From Anisodus tanguticus (taxonomy: Eukaryota > Streptophyta > Magnoliopsida > Solanales > Solanaceae), in the NCBI GenBank assembly GCA_034509755.1, contig CM067544.1, positions 7,729,501 through 7,793,500 of the forward strand: 64,000 nt of DNA, given 5' to 3'. Position numbers and translations under genes: made by a program. This document shows positions 1 to 11,540 of the stretch, in pieces. A model generated the notes under the pieces. That model searched no databases. It saw nothing but the letters and a program-made list of their open reading frames with translations, and had not been told where the DNA came from. The first letter of the stretch is position 1; the number at the start of each line of letters is the position of its first letter.

Positions 1-483
1 CTTGTCTCCCCTTAGAGGGGAGGGGTGGAACTATTAAGGAGTTTATGTGAGACAATATCAGAATTCTCCGATTTAATTGAGTCAGCAAGATCCGGATGAC
101 CAGAGTGATCAGCAGGTTGATCAGCTTAAGGGGAAGTTTCGCAGGTTTGAGAAGACAGATTCTCGTCACTCGCCTTTTCGTAGCCGAGCCAACCGATTCG
201 GCGGTCTCCCTCTCTCCCTATACTTCGAACCAAGACTCTTCTTCAGACTTAGGTTCTCTAGCTTCTATTCTCGGGGTATGTAGATCCACCCGTCTTCGTT
301 TTCCTATTCATAGGTTTGTATCAACTAAGTCTCTGTCTACTTCCCACGAGTCTTTTTTGCAATTGCATCCATCTTTTTGAACCTGATACCTTTGCAGAGG
401 CCATATCTCAACCCTGTTGGCAGCTCTATACAGAAAGAGATCGTAGCACTAGAATGGTTTGCTACTTGGGATTGAGTCTCTCT
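1..483. other. Unassigned DNA, probably retroelement debris
   Basis: No gene is supported here. Composition is clearly less AT-rich than most of the window. Short open frames (for example 77-283) have no start context, and I do not recognise a domain in them. A copia reverse-transcriptase scrap follows immediately, so this is probably part of the same degraded retroelement or organelle-like patch that runs to about 1685. Confidence 0.4.
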
Positions 484-590
484 TCCATTGGCTACACGTG
501 GGTCTATAAAGTCAACAAAAAGCTGATGGAGCAGTTGAGGGGTTGAAGGCTAGATTGGTGGCCAAAGGATACACACAAGAGTATTTAGTC
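484..590 (+). pseudogene. Ty1-copia reverse transcriptase fragment
   Basis: Conceptual translation gives the start of a copia reverse-transcriptase domain: a W-V-Y-K-V stretch at 497-511, then after a frameshift near 525 the K-A-R-L-V-A-K-G-Y-T-Q motif at 546-578. Both are hallmarks of the N-terminal RT region of copia elements. Nothing else of the domain follows, so it is a small broken piece. What is seen is the motif; family assignment is established knowledge. Confidence 0.75.
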
Positions 591-721
591 GAACCCCTTT
601 CCAACTTTATAGTCAAGCAAGTGGCTGGAGCGCCTCTCTTTCCTTATAGTCAAGAGAGTTGCTTAGAGCTCCTCTCCTTCCATATAGTAAAGCGAGTGGC
701 TTGGAGCTCCTTTAGAGATAG

Positions 722-1245
722 ATGAAAGATTTGCCCCAGCTTGGCGAATCGCATCCCCGCGCAACGAATTGCATTGCCAACCTCCTGATTGTCTTCTTAT
801 CATTTTCTGTTGCATGTTTGGGATACGTTTGGTCTTCAATATATTCCCTGATGTCAGTAAACCATGGTTTATCGTTGGGTGCCCTTTCAATGGCCAAAAG
901 ATCACTATTGAACATGCCGGGAGTCAACTCCAAAATTTCTATTAGGTTGCAATACACCGGGCTGCTTCTTTGTTCTATCATGATTGGGCTGACTTTCCCT
1001 CAGGAATGTTTATCATGGAGGCCAGTGTTGCCAATGCATCCGCGAACTTCTTTTTTCTCTGGGTAGTGGAGAGAAACTGATTTTCTTGAATTGCTCAGTG
1101 AGCTTTTCAAGATAAGCATGGTATGTCAAAAGTTTTTCATATTTGGTTTTTCATTTCTTTTGAGTTTGGCAGATGATAAGCGTCGAATCCCTAAATACTT
1201 CGATTTCTTATATTCCCAAGTCAAGACAGTCTTTAACCACCAGTC
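722..1245 (-). pseudogene. Ty3-gypsy RNase H / integrase-side fragment
   Basis: On the minus strand the 3' part of a gypsy RNase H domain is readable, with an A-Y-L-E-K-L-T-E-Q-F stretch and then F-A-D-A-L-A-T-L-A-S-M. The linker toward integrase follows (P-W-F-T-D-I-R-E-Y and D-K-K-T-I-R-R-L-A), ending near 722. Stops and frame changes interrupt it upstream (1110-1245). These motifs resemble the Tat/Athila-like gypsy lineage. The piece lies in opposite orientation to the copia scrap at 484-590, so two unrelated retroelements are joined here. Confidence 0.7.
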
Positions 1246-1689
1246 TTTGGTGCAACAACATCAACCTAGTACTCCGTGGTAGTCCCAGGTTTTTTGAGGA
1301 AGACAAGGAAGTTTCGAGAGCTTAGATCCTGAGAAAGATATCGAAGCAGCGAACCTTAGAAGAAGACAAGAAAGGACCGTCCCCATAGCAAGCTTCCTAT
1401 TGGCTTCTCACCCTGGACTGAGACTCGCTCTTCTCGTCCAGAGGAATAGTTGTCTTCCTGGTTAACTAGTCATTGGTCTTTGGCACCAAAGAAAGTCGAG
1501 AAGGTTGGGACGCAAGGTGGTTGTCGCTCTTCCGACTTGATGCCGCCCCGGTTGAATTTGCTTTTGCTTTAGTTGTTGTCGTAGAGCGACCTTCTGTTCT
1601 TTCAGTTGTGTAAGCCTTCCACCTCTCTCTTAGCTTTGCATCTTTTCCATTCGGTCCAAGAACTAAGAGCGGTCGAAGTCTGAATCCAC
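1246..1689. other. Gene-free segment, comparatively GC-rich
   Basis: No long frame and no recognised domain. Base composition is visibly richer in G and C than the nuclear spacers around it. It may be the continuation of the gypsy/copia debris or an insertion of organelle (mitochondrial) DNA; the sequence alone does not decide. Confidence 0.35.
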
Positions 1690-1727
1690 AAGTAAGCTGG
1701 CCCCGATACCACGGTTATCAAAAAAAG
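1690..1727 (+). repeat. 3' end of a tRNA-type Solanaceae SINE
   Basis: An AAGCTGGCC-like stretch, then CACGGTTATC and an A-run, is the usual 3' end of a common Solanaceae tRNA-derived SINE as I know it. Only about 38 bp remain. A longer 5' portion of what looks like the same family is at 15283-15430. Confidence 0.5.
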
Positions 1728-1884
1728 AGTTGCACAAATATTCTAAATGTCTTGTCTGACGTTGAATGTGGGATGAGTGATAAGCACTTATGTCTATTTT
1801 GTTAACAGTAACCAGTTCAAATTTCCAATCACAATTAAAAGATGAAAACTTGGATCATTAGCATTTGGTAATTAGGGATAGATA

Positions 1885-2068
1885 AAAAAAGGCAGCCCGG
1901 TGCACCAAGCTCCCGTTATGCGCGGGGTCCAGGAAAGGGCCGGACCACAAGGGTCTGTTGTACGTGTCATTACCTTGCATTTCTGCCAGAGGCTGTTTCC
2001 ACGGCTTGAACCCATGACCTCATGATCACATGGCAGCAACTTTACCGGTTACTCCAAGGCTCCCCGTC
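1885..2068 (-). mobile_element. Full-length Au-type SINE with 16-bp target duplication
   Basis: A 184-bp insertion flanked by perfect 16-bp direct repeats (taattagggatagata at 1869-1884 and 2069-2084). Read on the minus strand it starts GGGGAGCCTTGG, carries a tRNA-like internal promoter with B box GGGTTCAAGCC near 2011, and ends GGGCTGCC followed by a T-run, matching the Au SINE known from grasses and Solanaceae. Perfect flanks imply a fairly recent insertion. It lies about 110 bp upstream of the first visible PUB49 exon, so probably inside an intron. Confidence 0.88.
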
Positions 2069-2180
2069 TAATTAGGGATAGATATACCTAGAAATTCTAC
2101 TAGCTTTTGAGAGGCAGTCATATTAGTAGTGGTTGGCATTTTCCAGGGATGGGATGAAAACTGGTGTCTTTTTATTTCAG

Positions 2181-5100
2181 GAGAGTATCATTGTCCTGTC
2201 TTGAACAAGGTTTTTACGGAGTTTACACATATAGTTGCTATAAGAACTACGGGAAATGTTTTCTGTTATGAGGTATGGGATATTTTGTCTCCTGACTACT
2301 ATTCATTTATGTGTTTCAAAGAAAAGACATCCTCTATTCCTTGCATGGAGAGTTTGATCCATGCTTTCTTGCTTAGGCAGTTAAAGAATTGAATATCAAA
2401 ACAAAGAACTGGAAGGAGCTTCTCACTGATGAACCATTCACTAGAGAAGACCTTATAACAATTCAAGTAAGCTTCTAAACTGCTATCCTCCCTTCAACTG
2501 TTATATATGCTTAATGAGAATGCTGACTATTGTGACCTGTTGTTTATATTGATATATTTGAACATCTATGCAGAATCCTAATGCATTGGACACCAAGGTG
2601 CTTCTAGATTTTGATCATGTTAAGAAAAGTTTAAAAGTTGATGATGAAGGTGAGTAGTTCTTTTATTAATACAGTTTTTTCTGCAATTATGGCTCTACTG
2701 CTAATACTCGTTTGGTACTTCATCAGATATACAGAAAATGCAATCTGACCCAGCATACAACATAAATATTACTGGGGACATCAAGCAAATGCTTAAGGAA
2801 CTTGGAAGTGAGAAAGCGAAAGAGATCGCACTGCATGGTGGAGGTGGGAACAAGGCACAGAATGAAAGAGCTGCTGCTCTTGAGGCTATTTTAGCTGCAA
2901 GATCACGTATAAAAGATGACGCAAAAACAAACGAAAATGGTGAAGGAACAGCAAAGCAGACTTTCAGCATTGTGGATGCTGCATCTGCATCAGTTCATGG
3001 AAGAAGTGCTGCTGCTGCGAAGTCTGGTTCAACTGATAAAACAGCTGCACGAATAGCTTTGCACATGGCAGGTGAAAGGACACCAGTAAATGCTAAGCTG
3101 GTTAGTTTTTTTAAAAAGCAATCATCTCTTTCCTTTTCCTCTGGATCAATTCACAGAGAGTAAATATCAAATCTGTATGCGTAGTTACACTTTTCATTTG
3201 TGAACCTTTATGTTCATGCTAGATTGCTATTATGCATGGTTGCTTTTCAGAAGTGCTTTGATTATCAGTTTCCTTTTAAAAAGAAGTTAAAATTGAAAAA
3301 ATGGCTGAATAACATTTCCTATTAAAAAGGAAAAGAAGGTTTTTCTTACAGCAGATAGGAAAATGATATTTAGTCAAGCCCTTCATCATCTTTTTTAGCT
3401 CTGTTCTCGTCCCTTGTATTTTCTTTATTCTTCTCTTCTCGTTGTTGTTCCCTTTGTTCAGGTTATGGTGCACTTCGACTTCATGTACTTTCCGGTCTAT
3501 TTTTAGATTTTTTCTATAATTAGTACATCCTCAGTGATGTCGTAATTTTGTCACTTTGACTTCGTAGGAAAAAAAGGACACAATGGAAGAAAAAGATCTG
3601 TATAGGCAATACCAATTAGTTTTTTTTTATCAAGTGGACAATACCAATTAGTTTGAGCTATGTTTTAGTCACACCCCAGACCCCACGTTGTGGGATTTCA
3701 CTGGGTATGTTGTTGTATGTTTTAGTCACATCGTTATCTTTACCCTAGGTCTTATTTTTTCTAGGCGTCTTTTAGTGCTATCTGAGATTTATATGCCAGA
3801 TGAAACTATTGAGAACCTTTAGTAATTATTATTATTATCATTATTATTTATCATTGTTATTACTGTATTCTATGAGTCTAAGATGAATTTAAATGGAGCA
3901 GCATGGTTAGTGTGGATTCATTTAGCTGACCCAACTTGCTTGAGATTGAGGCATAGTTGTTGTTTTTGACCTTCTTGTGGCTTGTCAATATGGTTTCTTT
4001 ATCTGGATAATCCAATTTACAACCATATCGCACTATTGAAAACATAATATAGATGTATGTTTATAAGAATTTGCTGCTGGTGTAAAGCCGCCAAGCAAGT
4101 ATGGAAGATGATCCCTGCTTGTATTTTTGGTGTATTTGGACAGAAAGGAACAAAAGGTATTCAGATGGTTTATCCTCCAATCCATTTCCTTAACACTAGA
4201 TGCTTAGTGTATTTATATAGCTGGTGTAGTGCCTCACCTGTAGAGTCCCCTGAAAACTTTTTGTCCTTTGTTAGCTCTCTGATACTAACATAGTCCCTGG
4301 ACTGTTGTATAGAAGCTAACAAAGTTCTATTTTGTCTACCTACCTTTTGTAACTTTTGCATCTACTTGATGCCAGTAATGATATTATTATTACTTCATCA
4401 AAAGAAGAATGTGTAATATTCCTTCTTCACACATTAATCGAGAAGATATAGTTCCTTGTTATGGGACATGGACAATATGGTTTTACACCTTTCTTCACAC
4501 CTAGCTATCTATCAGTTGTGCCCCTCTTTAATCATTCAAAACAATTGACATTGCCTTCCATTTCGAATTCCATATTCGTCTGTTAGTCTCTTTGCCTTCT
4601 TTTTAACATTGTCTTGCTGGGTAGTTAGTTTAGTCTTAACTTCTATAATGTTGAGATTTTATGAGATGCTAGGTGCAACAAGGAAAAAACACATGAAGTA
4701 TGATAAAAATCTGTTGTTTTATTCAAAGTGATTTATAAAAAGCTATTCAACTCTTTCAGGTTAAGAGTCGTTTTACCACTGGTGCTGCTTCTCGATCCTT
4801 CACTTCCACCTCCTATGATCCAGTAACAACAAATGAATATGAATATGTTAAAGTTGAGAAAAATCCCAAGAAGAAAGGTTACGTCCAGCTGCATACAACA
4901 CATGGTGATTTGAACATTGAGCTTCATTGTGACATAACTCCAAGGGCATGTGAAAACTTCATTACTCTTTGTGAACGAGGATACTATAATGGAGTAGCTT
5001 TTCACAGAAACATCCGGTAATTTGATACCTTTTTTACTTGAAAATAGTTGTAAATTCTTTGGTTACCAATAGAAACTAATGAATGTCAAGAAACTTATTT

Positions 5101-7166
5101 GTCCACATTTGCAGGAATTTCATGATTCAGGGTGGTGACCCAACTGGCACAGGGAAAGGAGGTGAGTCTATCTGGGGAAAGCCATTCAAGGATGAAGTGC
5201 ACTCCAAGTTGCTGCATTCTGGTAGAGGTGTTGTTAGCATGGCTAACTCTGGTCCTCATACAAACGGCTCACAGTTTTTCATCCTGTACAAGTCTGCCAC
5301 TCACTTAAATTTCAAACATACCGTCTTTGGCATGGTTGTTGGAGGCTTGCCAACACTTTCTACTATGGAGAAAGTCCCTGTTGATGACGATGACCAGCCT
5401 CTGGTTAGTAGGAAGAGTAACTCTGTATTGAACTCTCATTCAACAACTTAGCATCTAGAGTCATGCCTTGGAAGCAAATAATATGCTTTGATTGAGAGTT
5501 TAATCAACTTAGGGAGAAATACTACTATAAAAGACTAGTTATACCAGCACCGTTGCCTGAGTGGCTACTCCGTTTACATATCTAAAAGCTTACGTTGTTA
5601 GTTTCCATTATTGGAACCAGCATTACGTGATTACACGTGAATATGGCGAATACTATATTTCTCTAACATAAGTGATCGATCCGATATTTCTCTAATATAA
5701 ATTGCTTATTTCAATGATTAGAAACAGTTCCGTAATCCAAATCGAACATGTCATCCATTGACCTGCTCAGCTTTTGGGGTAATTTTTATTTTTTCATTTA
5801 AATTACAAGAAACAGTTTCATAATTGAGACCCAAACAAGTCAAGAATCTGTGTTGACCTGTTCAGCTTTGGGATAAGGATGAGATTTGAAGATCTTCCCA
5901 ATGTAGACCTGTACTGCATGTGTAAAAGGGCAGCCCAGTGTACTAAGCTCCCGCTATGCGCGGGGTCCGGGGAAGGGCCGAACCACAAGGGTCTATTTGT
6001 GTTAATTTATCTTCCTCCATTCTCGCAGTAATCATGCATATGCCTTTTCCCATCTGTGGTTGTCAAAAGGGTATGCTACCATTTTTTTCAAATGAATTAC
6101 TTGTCTAAAGAGGGTAGGCTACCATTCTTCCATTCCCAAAATTCAACTTGATTTTTGGTTTTCAGCAGAAAGTGGAGTGATAGGATCGAATCAGATCTCA
6201 TGTATTTGTAAAGAGAACCGAACGGAGTAGGATTCTAGTCGTGCTATTTAAGCCAATTGTGAGCTCTTGGGTTGTCTTATACCTTTATTTATAATGCTTT
6301 CTTTTTCCAAAGAATACTTCATTCTCTTCCAGATGTTATCTTGTTGTCGAGTGATCTTTCATTTGTCTGGGTATTTTCATTCAGTCTTCCCTTATCTTTC
6401 ATATAGGATTCTAGACATGCTATTTATGCCAATTGTGAGGTCTTCGGTTGTTTTATACCTTTATATATAATGCTTTCTTTTTCCAAAGAAGACTTCATTT
6501 TCTTCCAGATATTATCTTGTTATGAAGTGATCTTTCATTTCTCTGGGTATTTTCATTCAGTCTATCCTTATCTTTCATATCCTTCCCTTGGACAGAGCCC
6601 AGACTTGAAAATCTTGCTGTTTTTCTCTGCGCATTGAGTTTCATTTCTTATTTTGATATTTTTTTAATCTGACTGTTCTTCGTTCTGATGCCCGACTCCT
6701 TCAACTCCTTTTGCTTATGCTGTCTGTGCAGGAAGAAATCAAGATAATAAGCGTAGAAGTTTATGTCAACCCCTATGCAGAGCTTGATGAAGAAGAAGAG
6801 AAAACAAATGATGACAACAAAACTGAAGATGAAGATAATGTTAGTATTGTTCTCCTTCTTTAACCTTTTTATGACACAGCCATTTTGCTTGTTTGGTTGG
6901 ATCTATTAATACTTTTGAGTCCATCTCTCTCTTATCTCTTCCTTCCTGTGCTCCAGGAGAAGGTTGGATCATGGTACAGCAACCCTGGAACCGGCACCTC
7001 AGAGTTTCAAGCGGCTGGCAGTGGTGTTGGGAAGTATTTGAAAGCAAGGGCTGCACAGGCTGATTCCAAAACTTCTTCTGATAGCAGTCTACCACCTATT
7101 TCTGCAGCAAAGAAGAGAAAAACGGGCTCCTCAACAGCAGAACTTAAAGATTTTTCAGCATGGTAG
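2181..7166 (+). CDS. PUB49: U-box/cyclophilin-type E3 ligase, PUB49/CYP65-like (5' end missing)
   Basis: Eight exons join in frame: 2181-2272, 2377-2466, 2574-2649, 2727-3100, 4760-5016, 5115-5403, 6732-6839 and 6957-7166 (stop TAG). All visible introns are GT-AG. They encode 497 residues; the Arabidopsis relative is, from memory, about 595, so roughly 98 N-terminal codons are absent. The first exon enters within the U-box (EYHCPVL, then RTTGNVFCYE). Exon 4 encodes the alanine-rich linker. Exons 5-6 encode a cyclophilin domain with F-H-R-N-I-R-N-F-M-I-Q-G-G-D, G-E-S-I-W-G-K-P-F and the active-site-region motif N-G-S-Q-F-F-I, followed by an acidic stretch and a K-R-K basic C-terminus. Family role: nuclear spliceosome-associated prolyl isomerase with ubiquitin-ligase potential. 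No U-box start exon is visible in 1-2180; it may lie beyond the window or be lost through the insertions upstream. Confidence 0.93.
3674..3715 (+). mobile_element. 42-bp SINE tail insertion in PUB49 intron
   Basis: A tiny insertion flanked by perfect 15-bp direct repeats (tatgttttagtcaca at 3659-3673 and 3716-3730). The insert is the 3' tail of a TTG-tailed Solanaceae SINE: a CCCCACxTTGTGGG segment, CACTGGGTATG, then TTGTTG. It is an extreme 5' truncation, yet retains target duplication, so it reflects a real insertion. It lies in the 1.66-kb intron between exons 4 and 5. Confidence 0.8.
5924..5997 (-). repeat. Partial Au-type SINE in PUB49 intron
   Basis: Same sequence as the 3' half of the SINE at 1885-2068 (GGGCAGCCC, then GCTATGCGCGGGGTCC and GGGAAGGGCC on the plus strand). 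It stops abruptly at 5997; the tRNA-like half is missing. No target duplication was found. It lies in the 1.3-kb intron between exons 6 and 7. Confidence 0.75.
6228..6580. repeat. Two-copy tandem duplication, ~176-bp unit
   Basis: Unit 1 (6228-6403) and unit 2 (6404-6580) both begin TAGGATTCTAG, run through CTTTCTTTTTCCAAAGAA and end in CTTATCTTTCATAT, with scattered substitutions. This is a local duplication within the PUB49 intron upstream of exon 7. No coding content. Confidence 0.85.
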
Positions 7167-9424
7167 AATTGCAATTATCTGTTAGTTTTGTGACATTGAA
7201 TCGCATTGAGGAGACGAATGTAAGACTGAGACTAAATGGTTAGGATCTAAACTGTCGACGTGGGCCTTCTGTTATTTTAATCGACGAGAGGAACTCTTAT
7301 CATCTGTAACATATTCAATCCTGATATGCTGAACTGTAGGTATGTTGTTACATCATCAGGTAAAGTAGATCAGTTTGTATTATGAACATTTGAGGATTCT
7401 TTTCTCCCAAATGATTTTTTCATTCGGTGGAATTTACTTTAATCATTTAAGTATATTCAAAGACTCTTCTCTGTTCAGGTCGAGTAAAGACCATATGGAA
7501 AAGAAAGGAAAAGCAAAAAAAACAGAGGAAAGTGCAGAGTTGGAAACAATCTATTACACTTGTTTTAGACATTTGGTGACATTTCTTTTTTACTATGGTA
7601 GTACTATTAACATTTATATAGATTTTTCCCGCTTCTCCCCTTTTTCAGAGTGGTGATGCGAAATTGAGGTTTTGATGTTTCGCTTGCATGCTAATCTCCA
7701 AATGATATTCCTTGTCAATGGGAACTATGATGGATGTGATACTCGGCATGCTTGCTGGGATTATGACAAGTTAGGTTGCTAGAGTGGCAATTGAATTTCT
7801 TCAAACCGTGGATTTGGAGGGGATTCTAATGGTGAGATTAAAACCCTGGACAGAAACTGATCCTTTTTAATTCTTTAAGTGGTGCTCCATGAATATTAAA
7901 TGAGTTGAATTATTGACGTGATTATGTTTACATGACAGCTTTATACATATAACAACCTATCTCTTGAGATGATATCTTCCAGTTTTTTGGCGTTTTATTT
8001 ATGTGATACATGAATTACTCCATATTTTTTTCGTTATAAAAATTACTGTTAGTATAATAAATTAGAAGTTGGATAATTGTCCGTGAAAGTAACCTACAAT
8101 TCGAGCCTAGCTAACCAGAGCATTGAGTTTAGGTGTCGCTCGAAAAGCTTCACACTTAGTTCCATCAGAGTTTGTCTTGTAAGAAGGTGATATAGAGTGT
8201 CACGTTATTTGTGGTTGGTTAATCTCGTGTTTGGAAGGCATGATGTTTGAGGTTTTAGCATTCTGTAACAATTGGTGCATGGTAATCTCGTGAATATTAC
8301 TGTAAGTACTAAATTCCTATCTAGGCGTTTCAATATCTCCCTGGGGTACAAAGCATGGGTGGGTGGTTTTTCCTTTCATTATGTAACAAAGCCATAGCAA
8401 TTGATAGTAGAAAGGTAACTAAGGTGGAGGAAGTAGTACTATCTATCACATTGTCACAGGCATGCCCTGCAATAGCATAGATAGGGCACTTAATTATGAG
8501 GGCTTCCCTTCTTCTTTTAGGAATCTGCAGCAATGGGTGCTGACTACTGAGATACAAAGCATTTCTTAGTGGGAGTCAGTGGTGGGACTCGACTTAAACA
8601 AAACAAAAGCTGATCCCCTCGTCTCTTGCCTGCCTACTCACTCCATTCTCCTCTTTGACCACTTCATTTATAAAGGTAAGTCTCCACTTCAGCATTATAT
8701 CTATCACCCCTCCTTGAAAATATTAAGAAAAACCAAAAAGAAAAGAAGAACTCCCCAGAGGCAGACCAAAATTTTAAATCAGTGGGTGTGAAGAACTATT
8801 TAATACAATTTTGCCTCTGGGGCTTGTAGATATATTCGATAGTAAATTAAAGTGCAACACATGATATGTGAGTTAAGTTTATATTAGGATTTGAATTCTA
8901 TCTCAGGCTAAAACTTGGTATATTAAGTAAATTAGAAGAACATATTCATTATCCACGGAATTTCGAAAGATCCACTAACTAGTTCTTGAAGATATTCCGA
9001 TTATCATTTTAAAAAAAAATAGTATTCTATTTATTTCTTCCTTTTGATAATGTGTTAATTGGGTATGTCAGCACTCACTGCCTTACATATACATCTAGGC
9101 CTACTAGACCGTTTACACTTGCTAGCCTAGGTATGGAAGATTTTGCCACTTCTAATGTAAGAGCAGGTGAAGGTAAAATTGGATTTACATACTGAGCGGT
9201 ATTCATAATTTAATGTAAACTGCAAGAGTTGACGAGAATGTTTCGATTTGACGAGTGCGCTGTTTTTCTATCAGTGATTTTGATTACTACATGAAAACAA
9301 AAAGTCAGTCCGGTCAGCCAGTGGTGGGGCTATATATATGCACTCCATTACAAATTACTCCCTCCACTCTGGACTCTGGGTCTATTGAAAACATAATTTC
9401 TACCTTTCAAGGTAATGGTAAGGT
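7167..9424. other. PUB49 3' flank / SHR upstream spacer
   Basis: 3' untranslated region of PUB49 and AT-rich spacer. No gene is supported; the open frames at 7375-7656, 8330-8557 and 8579-8791 show no recognised domain or coding character. I see no RNA gene. Polyadenylation probably lies in the first few hundred bases but no single signal stands out. Confidence 0.5.
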
Positions 9425-9693
9425 TTAGAGGCGGATCTAGAATTTAAACTTTAGGATTCAATTTTTTATAATTTTTAGCATTAAATCATTATATTTCTAA
9501 AGTTATGGGTTCATATCTACTATTTATTTTAATTTTAGTAAATTTTTACACATAAATTTATACTCCGCATCGAAAGTTTGGAGTTCAATTGAACCTCTAG
9601 TTATAGTGCTCCATCTGCCTTTGCTAAGATCAACGTATACCCTACCCTCTTCAGACCACATTCGGTGGGATTATGCTTGGTTTGCTGTTGTAT
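9425..9693. repeat. Degenerate short element followed by SINE tail
   Basis: 9425-9620 runs from GAGGCGGATCTAG to CTCCATCTGCC, an imperfect terminal inversion seen in short Solanaceae elements with GGCGGA...TCCGCC-like ends; compare 23842-24020. It is joined by 9625-9693, a weak match to the TTG-tailed SINE 3' end (ACGTATACCCTACCC, then GGTGGGATTAT and TTTGCTGTTG). No clear target duplications. Low-divergence copies would be needed to set exact ends. Confidence 0.45.
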
Positions 9694-10856
9694 AGTATGT
9701 GTGACTTCGATTCGTAAAAGTAACATTTTCTTTACATTTTACATTTTTTGTTTTTAATCCTTTGTTTTTCTTTTTCTAAAAGTGTGGCTTGTTAATCAGT
9801 CTCTTTCAAGTTAGTACTTTGTATGTCATCTTGAAACATACATTACAAAGAAGATTAATTAAGTATTACTACATTGTTTGGTATATAAATTGTCAGACAA
9901 ATGATGATGGAAACCGAGTATACTGTTGAAAAGTTGACCTATTAAACACACAAACACGATAAATATACTGTGTTGATTGTTAAAACAAAAAGACAATAGA
10001 AAAATGGAGAAAAAAACTAAGGAACTAACTCGCGATTGTCCTCTAAAGTGGAGTTAGAAATTGTTTAATGATCTTTCCTAGTCACCTTTTAAACTAATCC
10101 AACGACGATGTAAATTATACACAAGACATTGTCATATCATTTCCAGTTTCATTAAAAAAAACAGTGGGGATTATGTTGCTGACGTTATTCTCTTTTTATT
10201 ATTATTATTATATATAATTGTGTTAAATAAGCGTCGACGTGTAAAGGCCAATCTGTTTGTTTGACATATTCTAATAGAAAAAAAAAAGATAAAAAGAAGA
10301 AGAGCGTATGGTCCCTCGAGATTTAGCTCAGCTTCTAACTTTAAGAAAAAAAAAAAGAAAGGGAATGGGAACTCGTTTATTTATTATGTGATTAACTTTG
10401 TAACAATTTAGATTTTATAATCTATCTTCTTTTTTTTTTTTTTTTGTTAATTGTATAATCTATCACCCCCCAAGCTGAAGAATAAATAATTCTTGAGGAG
10501 AGTCCCAAGAGAATATATCTTGAAAAATTGTGTGGGAACTAGATCTGGTTGCATGGAATGACCACCGTACCCTTACCCAAATCATATAAACTGTCATTTG
10601 GACTTGAATCTTGAAGGGCAATACAAATGTTCTTTCTTTCTTTTCTATAAATGAACATAGAACAAACCTACTACCCATTCTCTGGAAAGAGAAGAGTACA
10701 AAGTAGGAAAATTTTCCAATGATTGTAGGATAGAGCCAAGAATATAAATGACGATTTTTGAGTTGCTAGATACCAATGCAATTATATAACACGTATGCAA
10801 TGTGACAAAAAATGGGCAAGGCTCCAGCTTAATTTAAGAACATCGTTTACCTTGCT
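9694..10856. other. AT-rich spacer upstream of SHR
   Basis: No gene, RNA or clear repeat is seen. Contains simple A/T runs (for example 10423-10446) only. Confidence 0.4.
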
Positions 10857-11172
10857 CTCTCCGTCTCATAATAAGTGTCACTTTATGAAATCAAAACATG
10901 AATTGGCTACTTTTTTTTAACTCTATCCTTAAGACAAAAAATGATAAGTTAAAGTAACATTTAAATGATGATTAGAAAAGCCACATATTAACTCGGTATT
11001 GTTGAATTCTCAATGTCAAAAGAATCACTACTTGTGCATGCTCTAATCAAGAATAAAAAGTAATTTATTTTTTATTATATAGGGATAATTTAATAAACTT
11101 TACATTGCATTATTAGTTTTTTAATATGTGTTTTTTAGCTAAGATAACACTTATTAGGAAAGGGAGGAAGTA
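10857..11172. mobile_element. MITE-like element with CTCCGTC / GAGGAAG ends
   Basis: Left end CTCTCTCCGTCTCATAATAA with AGTGTCACTT; right end AACACTTATTAGGAAAGGGAGG, which is the imperfect reverse complement. AT-rich and non-coding between. This fits the very common CTCCCTCCGT-type short DNA elements of Solanaceae. Ends are approximate. Confidence 0.6.
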
Positions 11173-11225
11173 TTTTTTTTACACTTTGCTTTGACAAAAA
11201 ATGGGCAAGGCCCCTAGTTCTCTTT

Positions 11226-11321
11226 TGAAAAAAGCATTATTCATGTTAATTTACGAGCTGTGTCTCCTCAATCATTATTCATTGAAAAAAGCATTATTCA
11301 TGTTAATTTACGAGCAGTGTC
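11226..11321. repeat. Direct duplication of a ~38-bp segment
   Basis: The segment reading GAAAAAAGCATTATTCATG, then TTAATTTACGAGC and TGTCT, occurs at about 11227-11264 and again at 11284-11321 with one or two differences. Intergenic, about 1.5 kb upstream of SHR. Confidence 0.75.
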
Positions 11322-11337
11322 TTCAAATTGAGAAAAA

Positions 11338-11368
11338 GCATTAGGCATGCTTGAGACATGCCTAATGC
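11338..11368. repeat. Perfect 12-bp inverted repeat (hairpin)
   Basis: GCATTAGGCATG at 11338-11349 and its exact complement CATGCCTAATGC at 11357-11368, separated by 7 bases. It follows the duplication at 11226-11321. Possibly the remnant of a small palindromic element; no terminator role is expected in a plant spacer. Confidence 0.7.
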
Positions 11369-11401
11369 CTCCTCTTCAATCTCCCTTCTTTTTTCACTAA
11401 G

Positions 11402-11540
11402 AGTGTGTTTGGTACGAGAAAAGGTATTTTTTATGAAAAATAAGTGATTTTTTATTTTTATTAGGAAATCATTTTTTTAAAAAAAAATTATTTTCCTTAA
11501 AAATATTTTGGAAATGTTTTCCTTCGTATCAGACACACAC
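11402..11540. mobile_element. Short MITE with GTGTGTTTGGTACGA ends
   Basis: The left end AGTGTGTTTGGTACGA is matched, inverted, by TCGTATCAGACACACACT at the right end. The middle is AT-rich and partly self-complementary, with ATTTTTTATGAAAAATAAG-type sequence. About 139 bp. Target duplication is unclear (perhaps 3 bp, aag). Confidence 0.65.

Noticed and set aside
8330..8791. Small genes or a microRNA precursor downstream of PUB49
   Set aside because: The frames have no domain or coding bias, and no long self-complementary stem or known miRNA sequence was seen.
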